Assembly (NCBI GenBank): GCA_016214905.1
Contig: JACRMQ010000007.1
Coordinates: forward strand, 695,695 to 759,694
Source: Ignavibacteriales bacterium
GTDB taxonomy: Bacteria; Bacteroidota; Ignavibacteria; UBA10030; SZUA-254
Length of the DNA: 64,000 bases
Direction: 5' to 3'
The stretch's first letter is position 1. Every line of letters begins with the position of its first letter. The translations under genes and the position numbers were made by a program. Below the pieces are notes generated by a model. The model was not told where the DNA came from. It saw nothing but the letters and a program-made list of their open reading frames with translations, and ran no database searches. Below, piece after piece: positions 42,971 to 52,892 of the stretch.

Positions 42971-43551
42971 TGGATATACGACAAACTCTTTTTAAATACA
43001 GAAGCTACACACCTATTCCTTTTTTATTAGTGTTGCTTTTGTTGGCTCAGCCGACAATCATCAGTTTTGTTGCCGGATTTTGCTTTGTTCTGGTTGGCGA
43101 GTTTTTTCGTTTATGGGGTGTCTCCTTCGCCGGGAGTGAAACAAGAACAACCGGACCTGTTGGGGCTTCATCATTAATAACGAGCGGTCCATTCAGCTAT
43201 GTTCGAAATCCGCTCTATCTCGGTAACCTGCTGATGTATACAGGTTTCGGGGTGATGGCAAATTTACCGGCTCTAGCTTTAGCAGGATTTCTTTATTTCT
43301 TTTTGCAGTATACGCTTATCGTCAGCTTAGAAGAGGAACAGTTAACCAAGAAATTTCTTGATGAGTATGTTCGGTATTTTGAATCCGTTCCACGTTTTAT
43401 TCCGGTATGTAAAAAATATGAAGGAGCAAAAGATCCTCAACCTAAAATCGATTGGGGAAAAGGATTGAGATCGGAGCGAAGAACTCTTCAAGCAACGATA
43501 TTGGTAATCATTTTAATCGTGATTATCTGGATTGTCAGGGGGCAACAATAG
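42970..43551 (+). CDS. ICMT/PEMT-like integral membrane methyltransferase
   Basis: A 193-residue membrane protein with about five hydrophobic segments and the conserved SAM-binding half of the isoprenylcysteine methyltransferase family: GPFSYVRNPLYLGNLL (about 72-87) and EEEQLTKKFLDEYVRYFESVPRFIP (two parts, about 137-161). The target in bacteria is generally unknown; a lipid or small hydrophobic thiol/acid is likely. The ATG overlaps the stop of the phosphatase gene (TAATG), and the stop overlaps the GTG of lpxB, so it is co-translated with the lipid A genes. Confidence 0.75.
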   Translation: MDIRQTLFKYRSYTPIPFLLVLLLLAQPTIISFVAGFCFVLVGEFFRLWGVSFAGSETRTTGPVGASSLITSGPFSYVRNPLYLGNLLMYTGFGVMANLPALALAGFLYFFLQYTLIVSLEEEQLTKKFLDEYVRYFESVPRFIPVCKKYEGAKDPQPKIDWGKGLRSERRTLQATILVIILIVIIWIVRGQQ

Positions 43552-44675
43552 TGCGGGTAATGATGATAGCCGGTGAGGCATCGGGTGATTTGCATGGAGC
43601 CGGAGTTGTGAAAGAGATTATGAAACGAGAACCCGACAGTGTAATCTTCGGTATCGGCGGAGATAAAATGCGAGCGGCCGGAATGGAACTCGTTTATCAT
43701 TTAAAAGAAATTTCGGTGATGGGATTCTTGGAAGTTCTTCAACATCTTCCTCTTTTACGATCGGTTGAACATACGATGCGCGTCTTGCTGAAATTAAAAA
43801 AACCGGATGTAGTTGTGTTGATCGATTATCCCGGCTTCAATCTCCGCTTCGCTAAAATCGCGCGTGAAGCGGGGATGAAAATAGTTTATTATATCAGCCC
43901 TCAAGTGTGGGCTTGGCATCCGGGCAGAGTTAAAAAAATGAAATCGATAATTGATAAGATGCTGGTTGTATTTCCATTCGAACCAGAAATTTATCAACGG
44001 GAAGGTATCGACGCGGAGTTCGTCGGGCATCCGCTGCTCGAAGCATTTACCGAACCGCAGGGGCATTCGGAGTTTTGCAAGAGAAATAACTTTGATCCGG
44101 AAAAACCTATACTCGGATTGTTCCCAGGCAGTCGCAGGCAGGAATTAGAACGCATCTTCCCGGCAATGCTTGGCGCAGCGCGGATTTTAAACAGAATGCA
44201 CGGTATACAGATTGCAGTTGGAGTTTCTTCCATACTCGATTATGAATATGTTAAATCGTTTGTTCGGGATGAAAACGAAGTTCACCTGATTCAACACGCT
44301 ACATACGATTTGATGAAAAATTCGGATCTTGCTATCGTTACTTCGGGTACCGCGACGCTCGAAACGGCATTTTATCAAACACCGATGATAGTTGTATATA
44401 AAACTTCCTGGCTCACATACTTAATAGGCAGGATATTTGTTCAGATCAAAAATATAAGTCTGGCAAACATAGTGGCGGGAGAACAAATTGTTCCCGAAAT
44501 ATTGCAATCGAAAGTTAATCCGGAAAATCTTGCATTTCACGCATCTAAATTATTAACGAATCCTGACGAACGAAAAAAAATGTCGGAGAAGATGTCGGTA
44601 ATTAAGGAACGGCTAGGCACTAAAGGGGCATCGGCTCGGGTTGCAAATAGAATATTATCGATGAAACAAGTATGA
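43551..44675 (+). CDS. lpxB: Lipid-A-disaccharide synthase
   Basis: A GT19 glycosyltransferase that joins lipid X to UDP-diacylglucosamine. Its N-terminus MMIAGEASGDLHGAG, FGIGGDKM, VVLIDYPGFNLRFAK, YYISPQVWAWHPGRVKK and GLFPGSRRQE are the family signatures; length 374 residues is normal. The start is GTG at 43551, sharing its G with the preceding stop; ATG 43560 is an alternative. It overlaps lpxK by 4 bases. Confidence 0.94.
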   Translation: MRVMMIAGEASGDLHGAGVVKEIMKREPDSVIFGIGGDKMRAAGMELVYHLKEISVMGFLEVLQHLPLLRSVEHTMRVLLKLKKPDVVVLIDYPGFNLRFAKIAREAGMKIVYYISPQVWAWHPGRVKKMKSIIDKMLVVFPFEPEIYQREGIDAEFVGHPLLEAFTEPQGHSEFCKRNNFDPEKPILGLFPGSRRQELERIFPAMLGAARILNRMHGIQIAVGVSSILDYEYVKSFVRDENEVHLIQHATYDLMKNSDLAIVTSGTATLETAFYQTPMIVVYKTSWLTYLIGRIFVQIKNISLANIVAGEQIVPEILQSKVNPENLAFHASKLLTNPDERKKMSEKMSVIKERLGTKGASARVANRILSMKQV

Positions 44676-45724
44676 CAGATCATTCGAATAAGATTATGCT
44701 TTTACCATTATCCTGGGTGTATGGATGGATAATGAGTTTACGCAACATATTGTTCGATTTTAAAATATTTCGGACTCGATATTTTAGCATACCAATCATC
44801 TCTGTGGGTAATATCACTGCGGGCGGAACAGGGAAAACACCGTTTGTTGAATACCTCGTCCGTTATTATCTGGAATTTGGTGTCAAGGTATGTGTAATAA
44901 GCCGCGGGTACAAGCGATCAACGATCGGGATGCGTGTTGTTTCGGACGGGAATAAAATATTTGGCGACGCTCATTCAAACGGTGATGAACCGCAGCAGAT
45001 TTCAGAAAAATTCATCGGTGTCATCGTGATTGTGGATGAAAAACGTGTTCGCGCTGTTGAGTATGCAATAAAAAGATTTCAACCGAGCATAATCATTTTA
45101 GATGATGCGTTTCAACATCGTTCGCTCGGGAGAAATATCGATATAGTGATGATTGACGGGAAAATTAATCTCCGGAAAACAAAAATGATACCGGCAGGTA
45201 ACAGACGTGAATCACTCGGTGGTTTAAGACGTGCGGATTTATTGGTGTTCTCAAATGTTTCGGCAACTTCGCAAAATGTGTTAAATAGTCTCAAGCCGTA
45301 TTCATCTGCGTCATCAGTTGGTATAAAATATAATATAAAAACAATTAGATCCTTATCTACAAATCAAACAATATCAGTTAACGATTTGGTTGGAGCCTCT
45401 TGTATTGTTTTTTGTGGAATCGGAGCCCCTGCCGCGTTTCGTCAAACGCTGGCAGAGTTGAAAGTGAATGTTGTTGAGTTCATGGTTTATCCCGATCATC
45501 ACTATTACACAATCGACGAAATTCAGAATATCAAAAGGTATTTCGATATTAGAAAAGCAAAATATATTATTACGACTGAAAAAGATGCAATGCGTTTACG
45601 TAATCAGGGTGAACAATTCCCGCTCCAATCTTGTTACTTTATTGAAGTGGAAGTCTCTTTTATAGCAGGGGAAACATTGCTTCATTTTGCTTTGAAAGAG
45701 AAAATTGACAAACTTTTTTTATGA
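44672..45724 (+). CDS. lpxK: Tetraacyldisaccharide 4'-kinase
   Basis: An inner membrane-associated kinase that adds the 4'-phosphate of lipid A. It shows VGNITAGGTGKTPFVEYL (Walker A, about residues 48-65), ISRGYKR, DEPQQI, the IILDDAFQHRSLGR motif with DDxFQH, and YPDHHYYT near residue 273. Length (350) fits. Coupled to lpxB by ATGA and to the next gene by a 4-base overlap. Confidence 0.94.
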   Translation: MTDHSNKIMLLPLSWVYGWIMSLRNILFDFKIFRTRYFSIPIISVGNITAGGTGKTPFVEYLVRYYLEFGVKVCVISRGYKRSTIGMRVVSDGNKIFGDAHSNGDEPQQISEKFIGVIVIVDEKRVRAVEYAIKRFQPSIIILDDAFQHRSLGRNIDIVMIDGKINLRKTKMIPAGNRRESLGGLRRADLLVFSNVSATSQNVLNSLKPYSSASSVGIKYNIKTIRSLSTNQTISVNDLVGASCIVFCGIGAPAAFRQTLAELKVNVVEFMVYPDHHYYTIDEIQNIKRYFDIRKAKYIITTEKDAMRLRNQGEQFPLQSCYFIEVEVSFIAGETLLHFALKEKIDKLFL

Positions 45725-46419
45725 AAATAGCAATCACGGACACGATAACATCGGAAGATAAATTCAGATTGTATGCAGATTGGATAGATTCTGCTAATAC
45801 CGAATCGCGGTGGATTAAACTTTCGTATTTGCTTGATAATCTGGAGGAGATAGAAAAATCGGATGGGTTACTGATAACAGGAGGCGGTGATGTTAATCCT
45901 GCTCTTTACGGTGGCGTAGACAACCATCCTACTGTAAAAGGTATTGATGAACGAAGAGATGCATTCGAACGAAATCTTCTCGATTGCGCGATGAAAAAAG
46001 ATATTCCTATACTAGCGATATGCCGTGGTATGCAGTTGGTAAATGTTCATTTTGGAGGAACGTTATTGATCGATATTGAAGAAGCCGGATATCAATTGCA
46101 TCGTAGCGATACAAAAATTGAAAAATATCATCCGGTTAAAATTATTGATGAGTCGAAGCTTAAGGAGATCCTCGGTACTGAAAGTGGTGAAATAAACTCG
46201 GTTCATCATCAGGCAGTTAATAGACCGGCAACCGATTTTGATATCACCGCCATGGCTGATGACGGAATCATTGAAGCCATGGAACATAAAAATAGATCAC
46301 ATTTTTTTCATCTTCTTCAATGGCATCCTGAGCGGATGAATGGAGAATCAATTTTTTCAAAAAATATATTAAAAGAATTTTTAACAGAAGCATTTTATTA
46401 TTCAACATCTAAAAAGTAA
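45721..46419 (+). CDS. Class I glutamine amidotransferase-like hydrolase (peptidase C26, PuuD-like)
   Basis: A 232-residue protein with the C26 catalytic set: GLLITGGGDVNPALYGG, the nucleophile Cys in LAICRGMQLVNVHFGG (about residue 102), VHHQAVNRP, and the His/Glu pair in LQWHPER. Members include gamma-glutamyl-GABA hydrolase. The gene overlaps lpxK by 4 bases and has no link to polyamine genes, so the substrate is not established. Confidence 0.8.
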   Translation: MKIAITDTITSEDKFRLYADWIDSANTESRWIKLSYLLDNLEEIEKSDGLLITGGGDVNPALYGGVDNHPTVKGIDERRDAFERNLLDCAMKKDIPILAICRGMQLVNVHFGGTLLIDIEEAGYQLHRSDTKIEKYHPVKIIDESKLKEILGTESGEINSVHHQAVNRPATDFDITAMADDGIIEAMEHKNRSHFFHLLQWHPERMNGESIFSKNILKEFLTEAFYYSTSKK

Positions 46420-46430
46420 AGGTTACAAAA

Positions 46431-49181
46431 ATGGCAAATAAATATGTTTATTTTTTTGGCGGCGGAAAAGCCGACGGAAATGAAAGTATGAAAGAACTAC
46501 TCGGCGGAAAGGGAGCCAATCTTGCAGAGATGGCAGGGCATAAAAATTTGAAACTTCCCGTTCCACCCGGATTTACAATTACAACGGAAGTTTGCGGACA
46601 TTATTATAAGAATAAAAAACAATACCCGAAAGGTTTGAAAGAAGACGTTGAAAAAAGTTTGAAGCGTGTGGAAAAATTGATGTCGAAAAAATTCGGCGAT
46701 GTGGAAAACCCTCTTCTTGTTTCGGTCAGATCGGGAGCGCGCAAATCGATGCCCGGCATGATGGAGACCGTTCTGAATGTCGGATTAACCGAAAAAACGA
46801 TTCCCGGATTGATTAAAAAGACAGGCGGGAATGCGAGATTTGTTTACGACGCGTATCGCCGGCTGATCATGATGTATTCTGATGTAGTGATGGAGAAAGC
46901 CGCGGGCATAGAACCGAAGGATGATGAAAGCGGAATCCGCAAGCAGTTGGAAAAAATAATGTCGAAGATGAAATCGGAAAAAGGATATAAAACCGATACC
47001 GATATGGAAGTTGAAGATCTGATTTCGTTATGTGCCGATTTTAAAACACGCGTCAAAGAAGTTTTAGGAAAACCGTTCCCCGACGATCCTTACGAACAGC
47101 TTTGGGGTGGAATAGGTGCTGTATTCTCTTCATGGAACGGAAAGCGTGCTATCAGTTATCGCCGGATCGAAGGAATACCGGATGAGTGGGGTACGGCGGT
47201 AAATGTTCAATCGATGGTCTTTGGAAATATGGGCGAGGATTCCGCAACGGGTGTTGCCTTCACACGAAATCCCGGAAACGGCGCGCCGCAATTTTACGGT
47301 GAATATTTAATCAACGCGCAGGGTGAAGATGTTGTTTCCGGAATTCGAACTCCGGCTCCGATAAATGAATCTTCAAAATCGGAACACAACAAAAATCTTG
47401 TATCGCTTGAAAAAGCAATGCCGAAATTATACAAAGAGTTATTCCAGTATCAAAAGAGACTGGAAAAGCATTACAAAGATATGCAAGATCTCGAATTCAC
47501 GATTGAAAAAGATCGACTCTTCATGCTTCAATGCCGTGTTGGGAAAAGAAACGGTCCGGCCGCGGTTCAAATAGCCATGGACATGCTGAAGGAGAAATTG
47601 ATCACCAAGGAGACGGCAGTTTTGCGTGTTACTCCCGCGCAGTTGGATGAATTGCTTCATCCGATTATCGATCCGAAAGTTGAAGCGGGTCAAAAAATTC
47701 TAGCCAAAGGTTTACCCGCCGGACCCGGTGGTGCAACCGGACAAATTGTATTCCTCGCTCAAGATGCAGTTGCGTGGGCTAAGCTTGGTAAGAAAGTGAT
47801 ACTCGTTCGCGAAGAAACAAATCCCGAAGATGTCGAAGGCATGCGTGCCGCTCAGGCAATTTTAACGGCGCGCGGTGGCATGACTTCACACGCGGCGCTT
47901 GTCGCACGTGGATGGGGAAAATGTTGTATTGTTGGATGTGGTAGCCTTCATATCGATTCGATGAAAAAAGAAATGATTGCCGACGGGAAAAGTTATAAAG
48001 AAGGCGATTGGATTACGCTGAACGGCACAAAAGGAAATGTATATGAAGGTCAGCTTTCAATGATTGATGCTTCGGAAGAAAATAAAGTATTCAACGATTT
48101 TCTCAAGATGTGCGATTCAATACGGCGTCTTGGAATAAGAACGAATGCCGATACACCTGAAGATGCGAGAAAAGGCAGACAGTTCGGAGCGCAGGGTATA
48201 GGTCTGTTCCGTACAGAGCATATGTTCTACGGTAAAGGATCGGAAGAACCGTTATTCCGTCTTCGCAAGATGATCATGTCGAAAACAGAAGAAGAACGGC
48301 GTAAAGCGTTGGACGAATTATTCCCTTACGTGAAAAAAGATATTAAAGGAACATTAGAAGCGATGGATCCGTATCCGGTAGTTGTCCGTCTTCTTGATCC
48401 GCCGCTACACGAATTTGTTCCCCGCGATGAAGAAAAACTTCGCCAGTTAGCGAACGATTTAAATATTTCTATGCAAGAATTATCGAAACGTGCTGAAAAT
48501 CTTCATGAAACAAATCCGATGATGGGTCATCGCGGTGTCCGGCTTGGTATTACCTATCCCGAAGTCAGTGAGATGCAGATAAGGGCGATCTTTGAGGGTA
48601 CCGCTGAATTGCTGAAAGAAGGAAAGAAGCCGTATCCTGAAATAATGATTCCTGTTCTCGGTGATGTGAAAGAATTGATTCATCAATTCGAGATCGCCAA
48701 AAAAGTTTATGAAGATGTTTTGGCAAAATACAATCTCAAAAAGATCAAACATATGTTCGGAACGATGATCGAAATACCGAGAGCCGCGCTTGTATCGAAT
48801 AAGATAGCGCAGGTAGCGGAATTTTTCTCATTCGGAACAAACGATCTTACGCAAATGGGATTCGGTTTTTCACGCGATGATTTCGGCGGTTTCTTGCCGG
48901 ATTATCTGAAGAAGGGAATTCTACCCGAAGATCCATTCCAGAGTATAGATCAGGAAGGAATCGGAGAGTTGATAAAAATTAGCATAGAGCGCGGGCGCGG
49001 CGCAAATAAAAATCTTGAAATCGGGATTTGCGGCGAACATGGCGGCGATCCACGATCAGTGGAATTCTGCCATCGGGTTGGAATGGATTACGTAAGTTGT
49101 TCTCCGTTCCGTGTTCCTATTGCCCGACTTGCCGCGGCTCAATCGGTTTTGAAATTCGATAAATCAGGAAAGAGGAAATAG
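46431..49181 (+). CDS. ppdK: Pyruvate, phosphate dikinase
   Basis: The 916-residue enzyme interconverts pyruvate + ATP + phosphate and PEP + AMP + PPi. The parts are in order: an ATP-grasp domain beginning GGKGANLAEMA, with VSVRSGARKSMPGMM; the swivelling phospho-His domain (GGMTSHAALVARGWGK, about residues 482-497); and the PEP/pyruvate barrel, with QGIGLFRTEHMF and the C-terminal GICGEHGGDPRSVEFC motif holding the catalytic Cys near residue 860. It suggests PPi-linked carbon metabolism. Confidence 0.96.
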   Translation: MANKYVYFFGGGKADGNESMKELLGGKGANLAEMAGHKNLKLPVPPGFTITTEVCGHYYKNKKQYPKGLKEDVEKSLKRVEKLMSKKFGDVENPLLVSVRSGARKSMPGMMETVLNVGLTEKTIPGLIKKTGGNARFVYDAYRRLIMMYSDVVMEKAAGIEPKDDESGIRKQLEKIMSKMKSEKGYKTDTDMEVEDLISLCADFKTRVKEVLGKPFPDDPYEQLWGGIGAVFSSWNGKRAISYRRIEGIPDEWGTAVNVQSMVFGNMGEDSATGVAFTRNPGNGAPQFYGEYLINAQGEDVVSGIRTPAPINESSKSEHNKNLVSLEKAMPKLYKELFQYQKRLEKHYKDMQDLEFTIEKDRLFMLQCRVGKRNGPAAVQIAMDMLKEKLITKETAVLRVTPAQLDELLHPIIDPKVEAGQKILAKGLPAGPGGATGQIVFLAQDAVAWAKLGKKVILVREETNPEDVEGMRAAQAILTARGGMTSHAALVARGWGKCCIVGCGSLHIDSMKKEMIADGKSYKEGDWITLNGTKGNVYEGQLSMIDASEENKVFNDFLKMCDSIRRLGIRTNADTPEDARKGRQFGAQGIGLFRTEHMFYGKGSEEPLFRLRKMIMSKTEEERRKALDELFPYVKKDIKGTLEAMDPYPVVVRLLDPPLHEFVPRDEEKLRQLANDLNISMQELSKRAENLHETNPMMGHRGVRLGITYPEVSEMQIRAIFEGTAELLKEGKKPYPEIMIPVLGDVKELIHQFEIAKKVYEDVLAKYNLKKIKHMFGTMIEIPRAALVSNKIAQVAEFFSFGTNDLTQMGFGFSRDDFGGFLPDYLKKGILPEDPFQSIDQEGIGELIKISIERGRGANKNLEIGICGEHGGDPRSVEFCHRVGMDYVSCSPFRVPIARLAAAQSVLKFDKSGKRK

Positions 49182-49231
49182 AACAATGAAATTAATCAAC
49201 AACATCAATCATCAATACAGAGGGACGAGTT

Positions 49232-50269
49232 ATGAAACTCTCTGATTTTAAATATCCGTTACCACGTAATCTCATCGCGAAACACCCGGCCAAACCGCGT
49301 GATTCATCACGCCTTATGGTTTTAAACCGTGAAGATGATTCTATAATTGAACGGAAGTTCAGTGATATAGTGGATTACTTCAAGAAGGGCGATTGTTTGA
49401 TAGTGAATCAGACGAAGGTATTCCCGGCACGGCTTTTCGGTAAAAAGGAAAAAACAAATGCCAAGATCGAAGTGTTTCTTCTTCGTGAATTAAATCATGA
49501 AGACGCTATATGGGATGTCATCGTCGATCCTGCGCGAAAAGTCCGGATCGGGAATAAAATATATTTCGATGACGGAAAAATCTGGTGCGAGGTAATCGAT
49601 AATACCACATCACGCGGCAGAACGGTCAGGTTTAATTACAAGAACGATTTGTACAAAGTAATTGAACGCATCGGTGTGACTCCGTTGCCGTACTATATCA
49701 AACGCGATGCAGTTGAAGACGATAAAGAATCGTACCAAACGGTTTACGCGAAAAATATCGGTTCGGTTGCGGCGCCAACTGCAGGTTTGCATTTCACAAA
49801 ACGTTTAATCGCAGCACTCGAGAAGAAAGGTGTGAAGATCGCGCCTGTTACACTTCATCTGGGATTGGGTTCGTTCAGGCCTGTTGAAGTGGAAGATCTC
49901 TCGAAGCATAAAATGGATTCTGAGTTTTATGAGATAACTCAACCGACGGTCGATATCGTGAATAAAACTATAGATAGCCGCGGTACCGTGTTCGTTGTCG
50001 GTACAAGCGTTGCGCGGGCAGTTGAATCGAGCGTAATGACAACCGGACACCTGAAGGCATTCCGGGGGTGGACAGATAAATTTATCTTTCCGCCTTACGA
50101 TTTTAAAATCGTAGATAAGTTGATTACCAATTTTCATATGCCGGAATCTACTTTACTGATGCTTGCGTCGGCTTTCGGCGGAAGAGATTTAGTGATGAAA
50201 GGTTATAAGAAAGCCATTAAAGAAAAATGGCGTTTCTTCAGTTATGGCGACGGGATGTTGATTCTCTAA
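49232..50269 (+). CDS. queA: S-adenosylmethionine:tRNA ribosyltransferase-isomerase
   Basis: QueA adds the ribosyl moiety of SAM to 7-aminomethyl-7-deazaguanine in tRNA during queuosine synthesis. The protein (345 residues) starts with FKYPLPRNLIAKHPAKPRDSSR (in two parts), has VNQTKVFPARL, APTAGLHFT and LITNFHMPESTLLMLASAF, all diagnostic. A GAGGGACGAG stretch precedes the ATG. Confidence 0.96.
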   Translation: MKLSDFKYPLPRNLIAKHPAKPRDSSRLMVLNREDDSIIERKFSDIVDYFKKGDCLIVNQTKVFPARLFGKKEKTNAKIEVFLLRELNHEDAIWDVIVDPARKVRIGNKIYFDDGKIWCEVIDNTTSRGRTVRFNYKNDLYKVIERIGVTPLPYYIKRDAVEDDKESYQTVYAKNIGSVAAPTAGLHFTKRLIAALEKKGVKIAPVTLHLGLGSFRPVEVEDLSKHKMDSEFYEITQPTVDIVNKTIDSRGTVFVVGTSVARAVESSVMTTGHLKAFRGWTDKFIFPPYDFKIVDKLITNFHMPESTLLMLASAFGGRDLVMKGYKKAIKEKWRFFSYGDGMLIL

Positions 50270-50277
50270 GCTGTATT

Positions 50278-50976
50278 ATGTTTGAAGGAAAGAAAATCGG
50301 CGTTGTAATCGCTGCTGCCGGACAAGGCATAAGAATGGGCGGCAGCCTGAGCAAACAATTTCTCATACTTGGCGGAAAACCGATTGTAGCTCATACAATC
50401 GGAAATTTCCAACAATCAACAGAAGTTGACTTTATTGTTCTGGCTGCTCACCATGATTACGAATCGGAATTGCGTTCGTTGGTGACTGGATATAATTTTT
50501 CAAAAGTGATGCAAGTTGTTCAGGGGGGCAAAGAACGGCAAGATTCTGTGTGGAACGGATTGCTCGCTTTACAAGAATATAATCCTGATATTGTTTTGAT
50601 ACACGATGCAGTTCGTCCGTTTATCAATAATCGGCTAATACGTGAATCGATTGAAGCGGCGCTCGTTTTTAAAGCTGCCATTGTAGCAGTCAAACCGAAA
50701 GACACGGTGAAGATGTCTGCCCAAAATGGATTTATAAATCAAACACCCGATAGAGATAATTTATGGCTGGCACAAACACCGCAGGCGTTCCATTACTCTT
50801 TGATAATAGAAGCGTTCAAAAAAGCGATTGATGATGGTTTCTATGGGACGGATGATGCCGCTCTTGTAGAACGTCTGGGTAAACATGTTAAGATTGTCGA
50901 AGGAACATACGACAATATCAAAATAACCACACCGGATGATTTATCCCTATCCGAGATTATTTATAAAAAGAGATAA
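50278..50976 (+). CDS. ispD: 2-C-methyl-D-erythritol 4-phosphate cytidylyltransferase
   Basis: The third step of the MEP isoprenoid pathway, coupling CTP to MEP. The nucleotide-binding motif IAAAGQGIRMGGSLSKQF (about residues 11-28), GGKERQDSVWNGL, LIHDAVRPFI and the terminal KITTPDDLSLSE are present, at 232 residues. ATG 50278 lies 8 bases after the queA stop; an upstream start inside queA would add 17 atypical residues. Confidence 0.94.
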   Translation: MFEGKKIGVVIAAAGQGIRMGGSLSKQFLILGGKPIVAHTIGNFQQSTEVDFIVLAAHHDYESELRSLVTGYNFSKVMQVVQGGKERQDSVWNGLLALQEYNPDIVLIHDAVRPFINNRLIRESIEAALVFKAAIVAVKPKDTVKMSAQNGFINQTPDRDNLWLAQTPQAFHYSLIIEAFKKAIDDGFYGTDDAALVERLGKHVKIVEGTYDNIKITTPDDLSLSEIIYKKR

Positions 50977-51057
50977 ATAGAGCACATGGGGTATTGAATC
51001 TTTTACAATTTTATACTATCTTATTAATAGTAAATTACATTAAAACATTGAAATAAT

Positions 51058-51729
51058 ATGGATTCTTTAGCGATTGTCGTAATTCTGAGCTATATAGTCG
51101 GCTCAATTCCAACTGCCATTATCGTTACAAAGCTTGCGAAAGGGATAGATATCCGCAAGTATGGAAGCGGAAATGCCGGCGGTACAAATGTAATCCGCGT
51201 GCTCGGTTGGAAAATTGGAGCCGGCGTGATCGCATTCGATATCTTCAAAGGATACGTTGCAACCATGCTCGTCACCAAGTTGATGTTCGGACCTGTACCT
51301 TTCACAAACATCACACCGTTCGATGATATTACTGTTATTAGAATTATTGCCGGATGCGCGGCGATACTCGGACATATATGGACTCTCTTCGGTAGTTTCA
51401 AAGGTGGAAAAGGAATAGCGACTGCAGGCGGTGTTCTACTGGGCTTAGCTACGATAGAATTTCTCGTTGCGATGGCTATTTTTACAATCGTATTTGCATT
51501 GTTCCGTTACGTTTCCCTCGGTTCGATCTTGAGCGCGTTGTCTTTTCCTGTAACTATGTTCTTCAGGCATAATATTTTTAACGCTTATCTTGAAGGATAT
51601 AACACGCTAATCTTCTTCAGTATCGGAATCGCCATGCTGATCGTCTATACGCACCGTGAAAATATCAAAAGACTCAGAGACGGAACTGAAAATCGTCTGG
51701 CGCGAATTCATTTATTCCATAAAAAATAA
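51058..51729 (+). CDS. plsY: Glycerol-3-phosphate acyltransferase PlsY
   Basis: An integral membrane enzyme (223 residues, about five to seven hydrophobic segments) that transfers an acyl group from acyl phosphate to sn-glycerol 3-phosphate. The three PlsY motifs are visible: GSIPTAI with YGSGNAGGTNVIRVLG (about residues 37-52), GHIWTLFGSFKGGKGIAT (about 102-119), and the later HRENIKRLRDGTENRL. It precedes gpsA by 12 bases, pairing synthesis of glycerol 3-phosphate with its first acylation. Confidence 0.94.
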   Translation: MDSLAIVVILSYIVGSIPTAIIVTKLAKGIDIRKYGSGNAGGTNVIRVLGWKIGAGVIAFDIFKGYVATMLVTKLMFGPVPFTNITPFDDITVIRIIAGCAAILGHIWTLFGSFKGGKGIATAGGVLLGLATIEFLVAMAIFTIVFALFRYVSLGSILSALSFPVTMFFRHNIFNAYLEGYNTLIFFSIGIAMLIVYTHRENIKRLRDGTENRLARIHLFHKK

Positions 51730-51741
51730 TTTAAACAGGTT

Positions 51742-52740
51742 ATGCGCATCTCTGTCCTCGGAGCGGGAAGTTGGGGAACAACACTCGCAATCTTGCTTCA
51801 TTATAATGCGCATCATGTAACTCTCTGGACGTACGATCCGAGCCACTCCCGCAGGATGAACGAGATGCGGGAGAATAAAGATTTCCTCCCCGGTTTCAAT
51901 ATCCCAACCGATATAAAGATTACGGACGATCTTTTTGCCGCTATTCACGATTGCGAAATTATCGTAACGGCAGTGCCCACACAGTTTTTACGTTCCGCAA
52001 TTAAACCTCTCGCATCCCGGCAATTCACAAACACTGTTTTCGTAAATGTTGCCAAGGGTATCGAGAACCAAACTCTTCTCACCGTCTCCGAAATTTTAAC
52101 AGACGTCCTTCCTTCTTTGAAGCTGGAAAATATTGCCACTCTTTCCGGTCCAAGCTTTGCAGAGGAAGTCAGCAGGCAAATTCCAACGGCTGTTGTTGCC
52201 GCATCGGTAAATCTAAATTTAGCCAAGCAGGTACAGCAGGCATTTATGACGCCGTATTTCCGCGTTTATTCAAGCGACGATATACGCGGTGTTGAATTAG
52301 CGGGTTCGCTAAAAAATGTTATCGCGGTTGGTGCTGGTATCGCCGACGGAGCGGGATTCGGAGATAACACCAAAGCTGCCATCATGACTCGCGCGACTGC
52401 AGAAATTGCGCGGCTCGGTAAAGTGATGGGTGCGCGGCAAGAAACTTTTGCCGGACTTTCAGGCATCGGCGATTTGATTGTTACCTGCATGAGCAAACAC
52501 AGCCGCAACCGGCATGTCGGTGAAGAAATCGGGAGAGGAAGAAAATTAAGCGACGTTTTGGGAGAAATGAAAATGGTAGCAGAGGGCGTTCCCACAACGC
52601 GCTCCGTTCACGATCTCGCGATTAAACACAACGTGGAGCTTCCGATCTGCAACGAAGTGTATGAAGTCCTTTTCGAATATAAAGACCCCATCATTGCAAC
52701 ATCCGATTTGATGACACGCGACGCAAAGGGTGAGCATTAA
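51742..52740 (+). CDS. gpsA: NAD(P)-dependent glycerol-3-phosphate dehydrogenase
   Basis: A 332-residue reductase giving sn-glycerol 3-phosphate for phospholipids. The N-terminal GAGSWGTTLAILL (residues 7-19), VNVAKGIENQTL, LSGPSFAEEV, catalytic Lys in ELAGSLKNVIAVGAGIADG, and GLSGIGDLIVTCMSKHSRNR are the family marks. Directly downstream of plsY. Confidence 0.96.
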   Translation: MRISVLGAGSWGTTLAILLHYNAHHVTLWTYDPSHSRRMNEMRENKDFLPGFNIPTDIKITDDLFAAIHDCEIIVTAVPTQFLRSAIKPLASRQFTNTVFVNVAKGIENQTLLTVSEILTDVLPSLKLENIATLSGPSFAEEVSRQIPTAVVAASVNLNLAKQVQQAFMTPYFRVYSSDDIRGVELAGSLKNVIAVGAGIADGAGFGDNTKAAIMTRATAEIARLGKVMGARQETFAGLSGIGDLIVTCMSKHSRNRHVGEEIGRGRKLSDVLGEMKMVAEGVPTTRSVHDLAIKHNVELPICNEVYEVLFEYKDPIIATSDLMTRDAKGEH

Positions 52741-52776
52741 TTAAAATCAATACTTATTAAACCTCCGGTATCTCAA

Positions 52777-52823
52777 GTGCGACTCACGTCAAACATTGAG
52801 TCATACCTGAACGTGAGTCGCAC
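52777..52823. repeat. Perfect 13-bp inverted repeat after gpsA
   Basis: GTGCGACTCACGT at 52777-52789 and ACGTGAGTCGCAC at 52811-52823, with a 21-base loop that includes a further GAGTCA. No T run follows, so it is not a classic terminator; it may be a dispersed palindrome or an mRNA-end hairpin. Confidence 0.6.
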
Positions 52824-52892
52824 ATTTAGAAAATACATAGGGTTTTTCTTTGTAGATTTGATTTCCAATGAATAAAATCTTACATTTTTAAC

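Noticed and set aside
43452-43550. Upstream start for lpxB inside the methyltransferase gene
   Set aside because: The LpxB N-terminal motif begins at GTG 43551, which shares a base with the previous stop codon.
50227-50277. Upstream start for ispD inside queA
   Set aside because: The nucleotide-binding motif would be displaced by 17 non-family residues; ATG 50278 gives the normal N-terminus.
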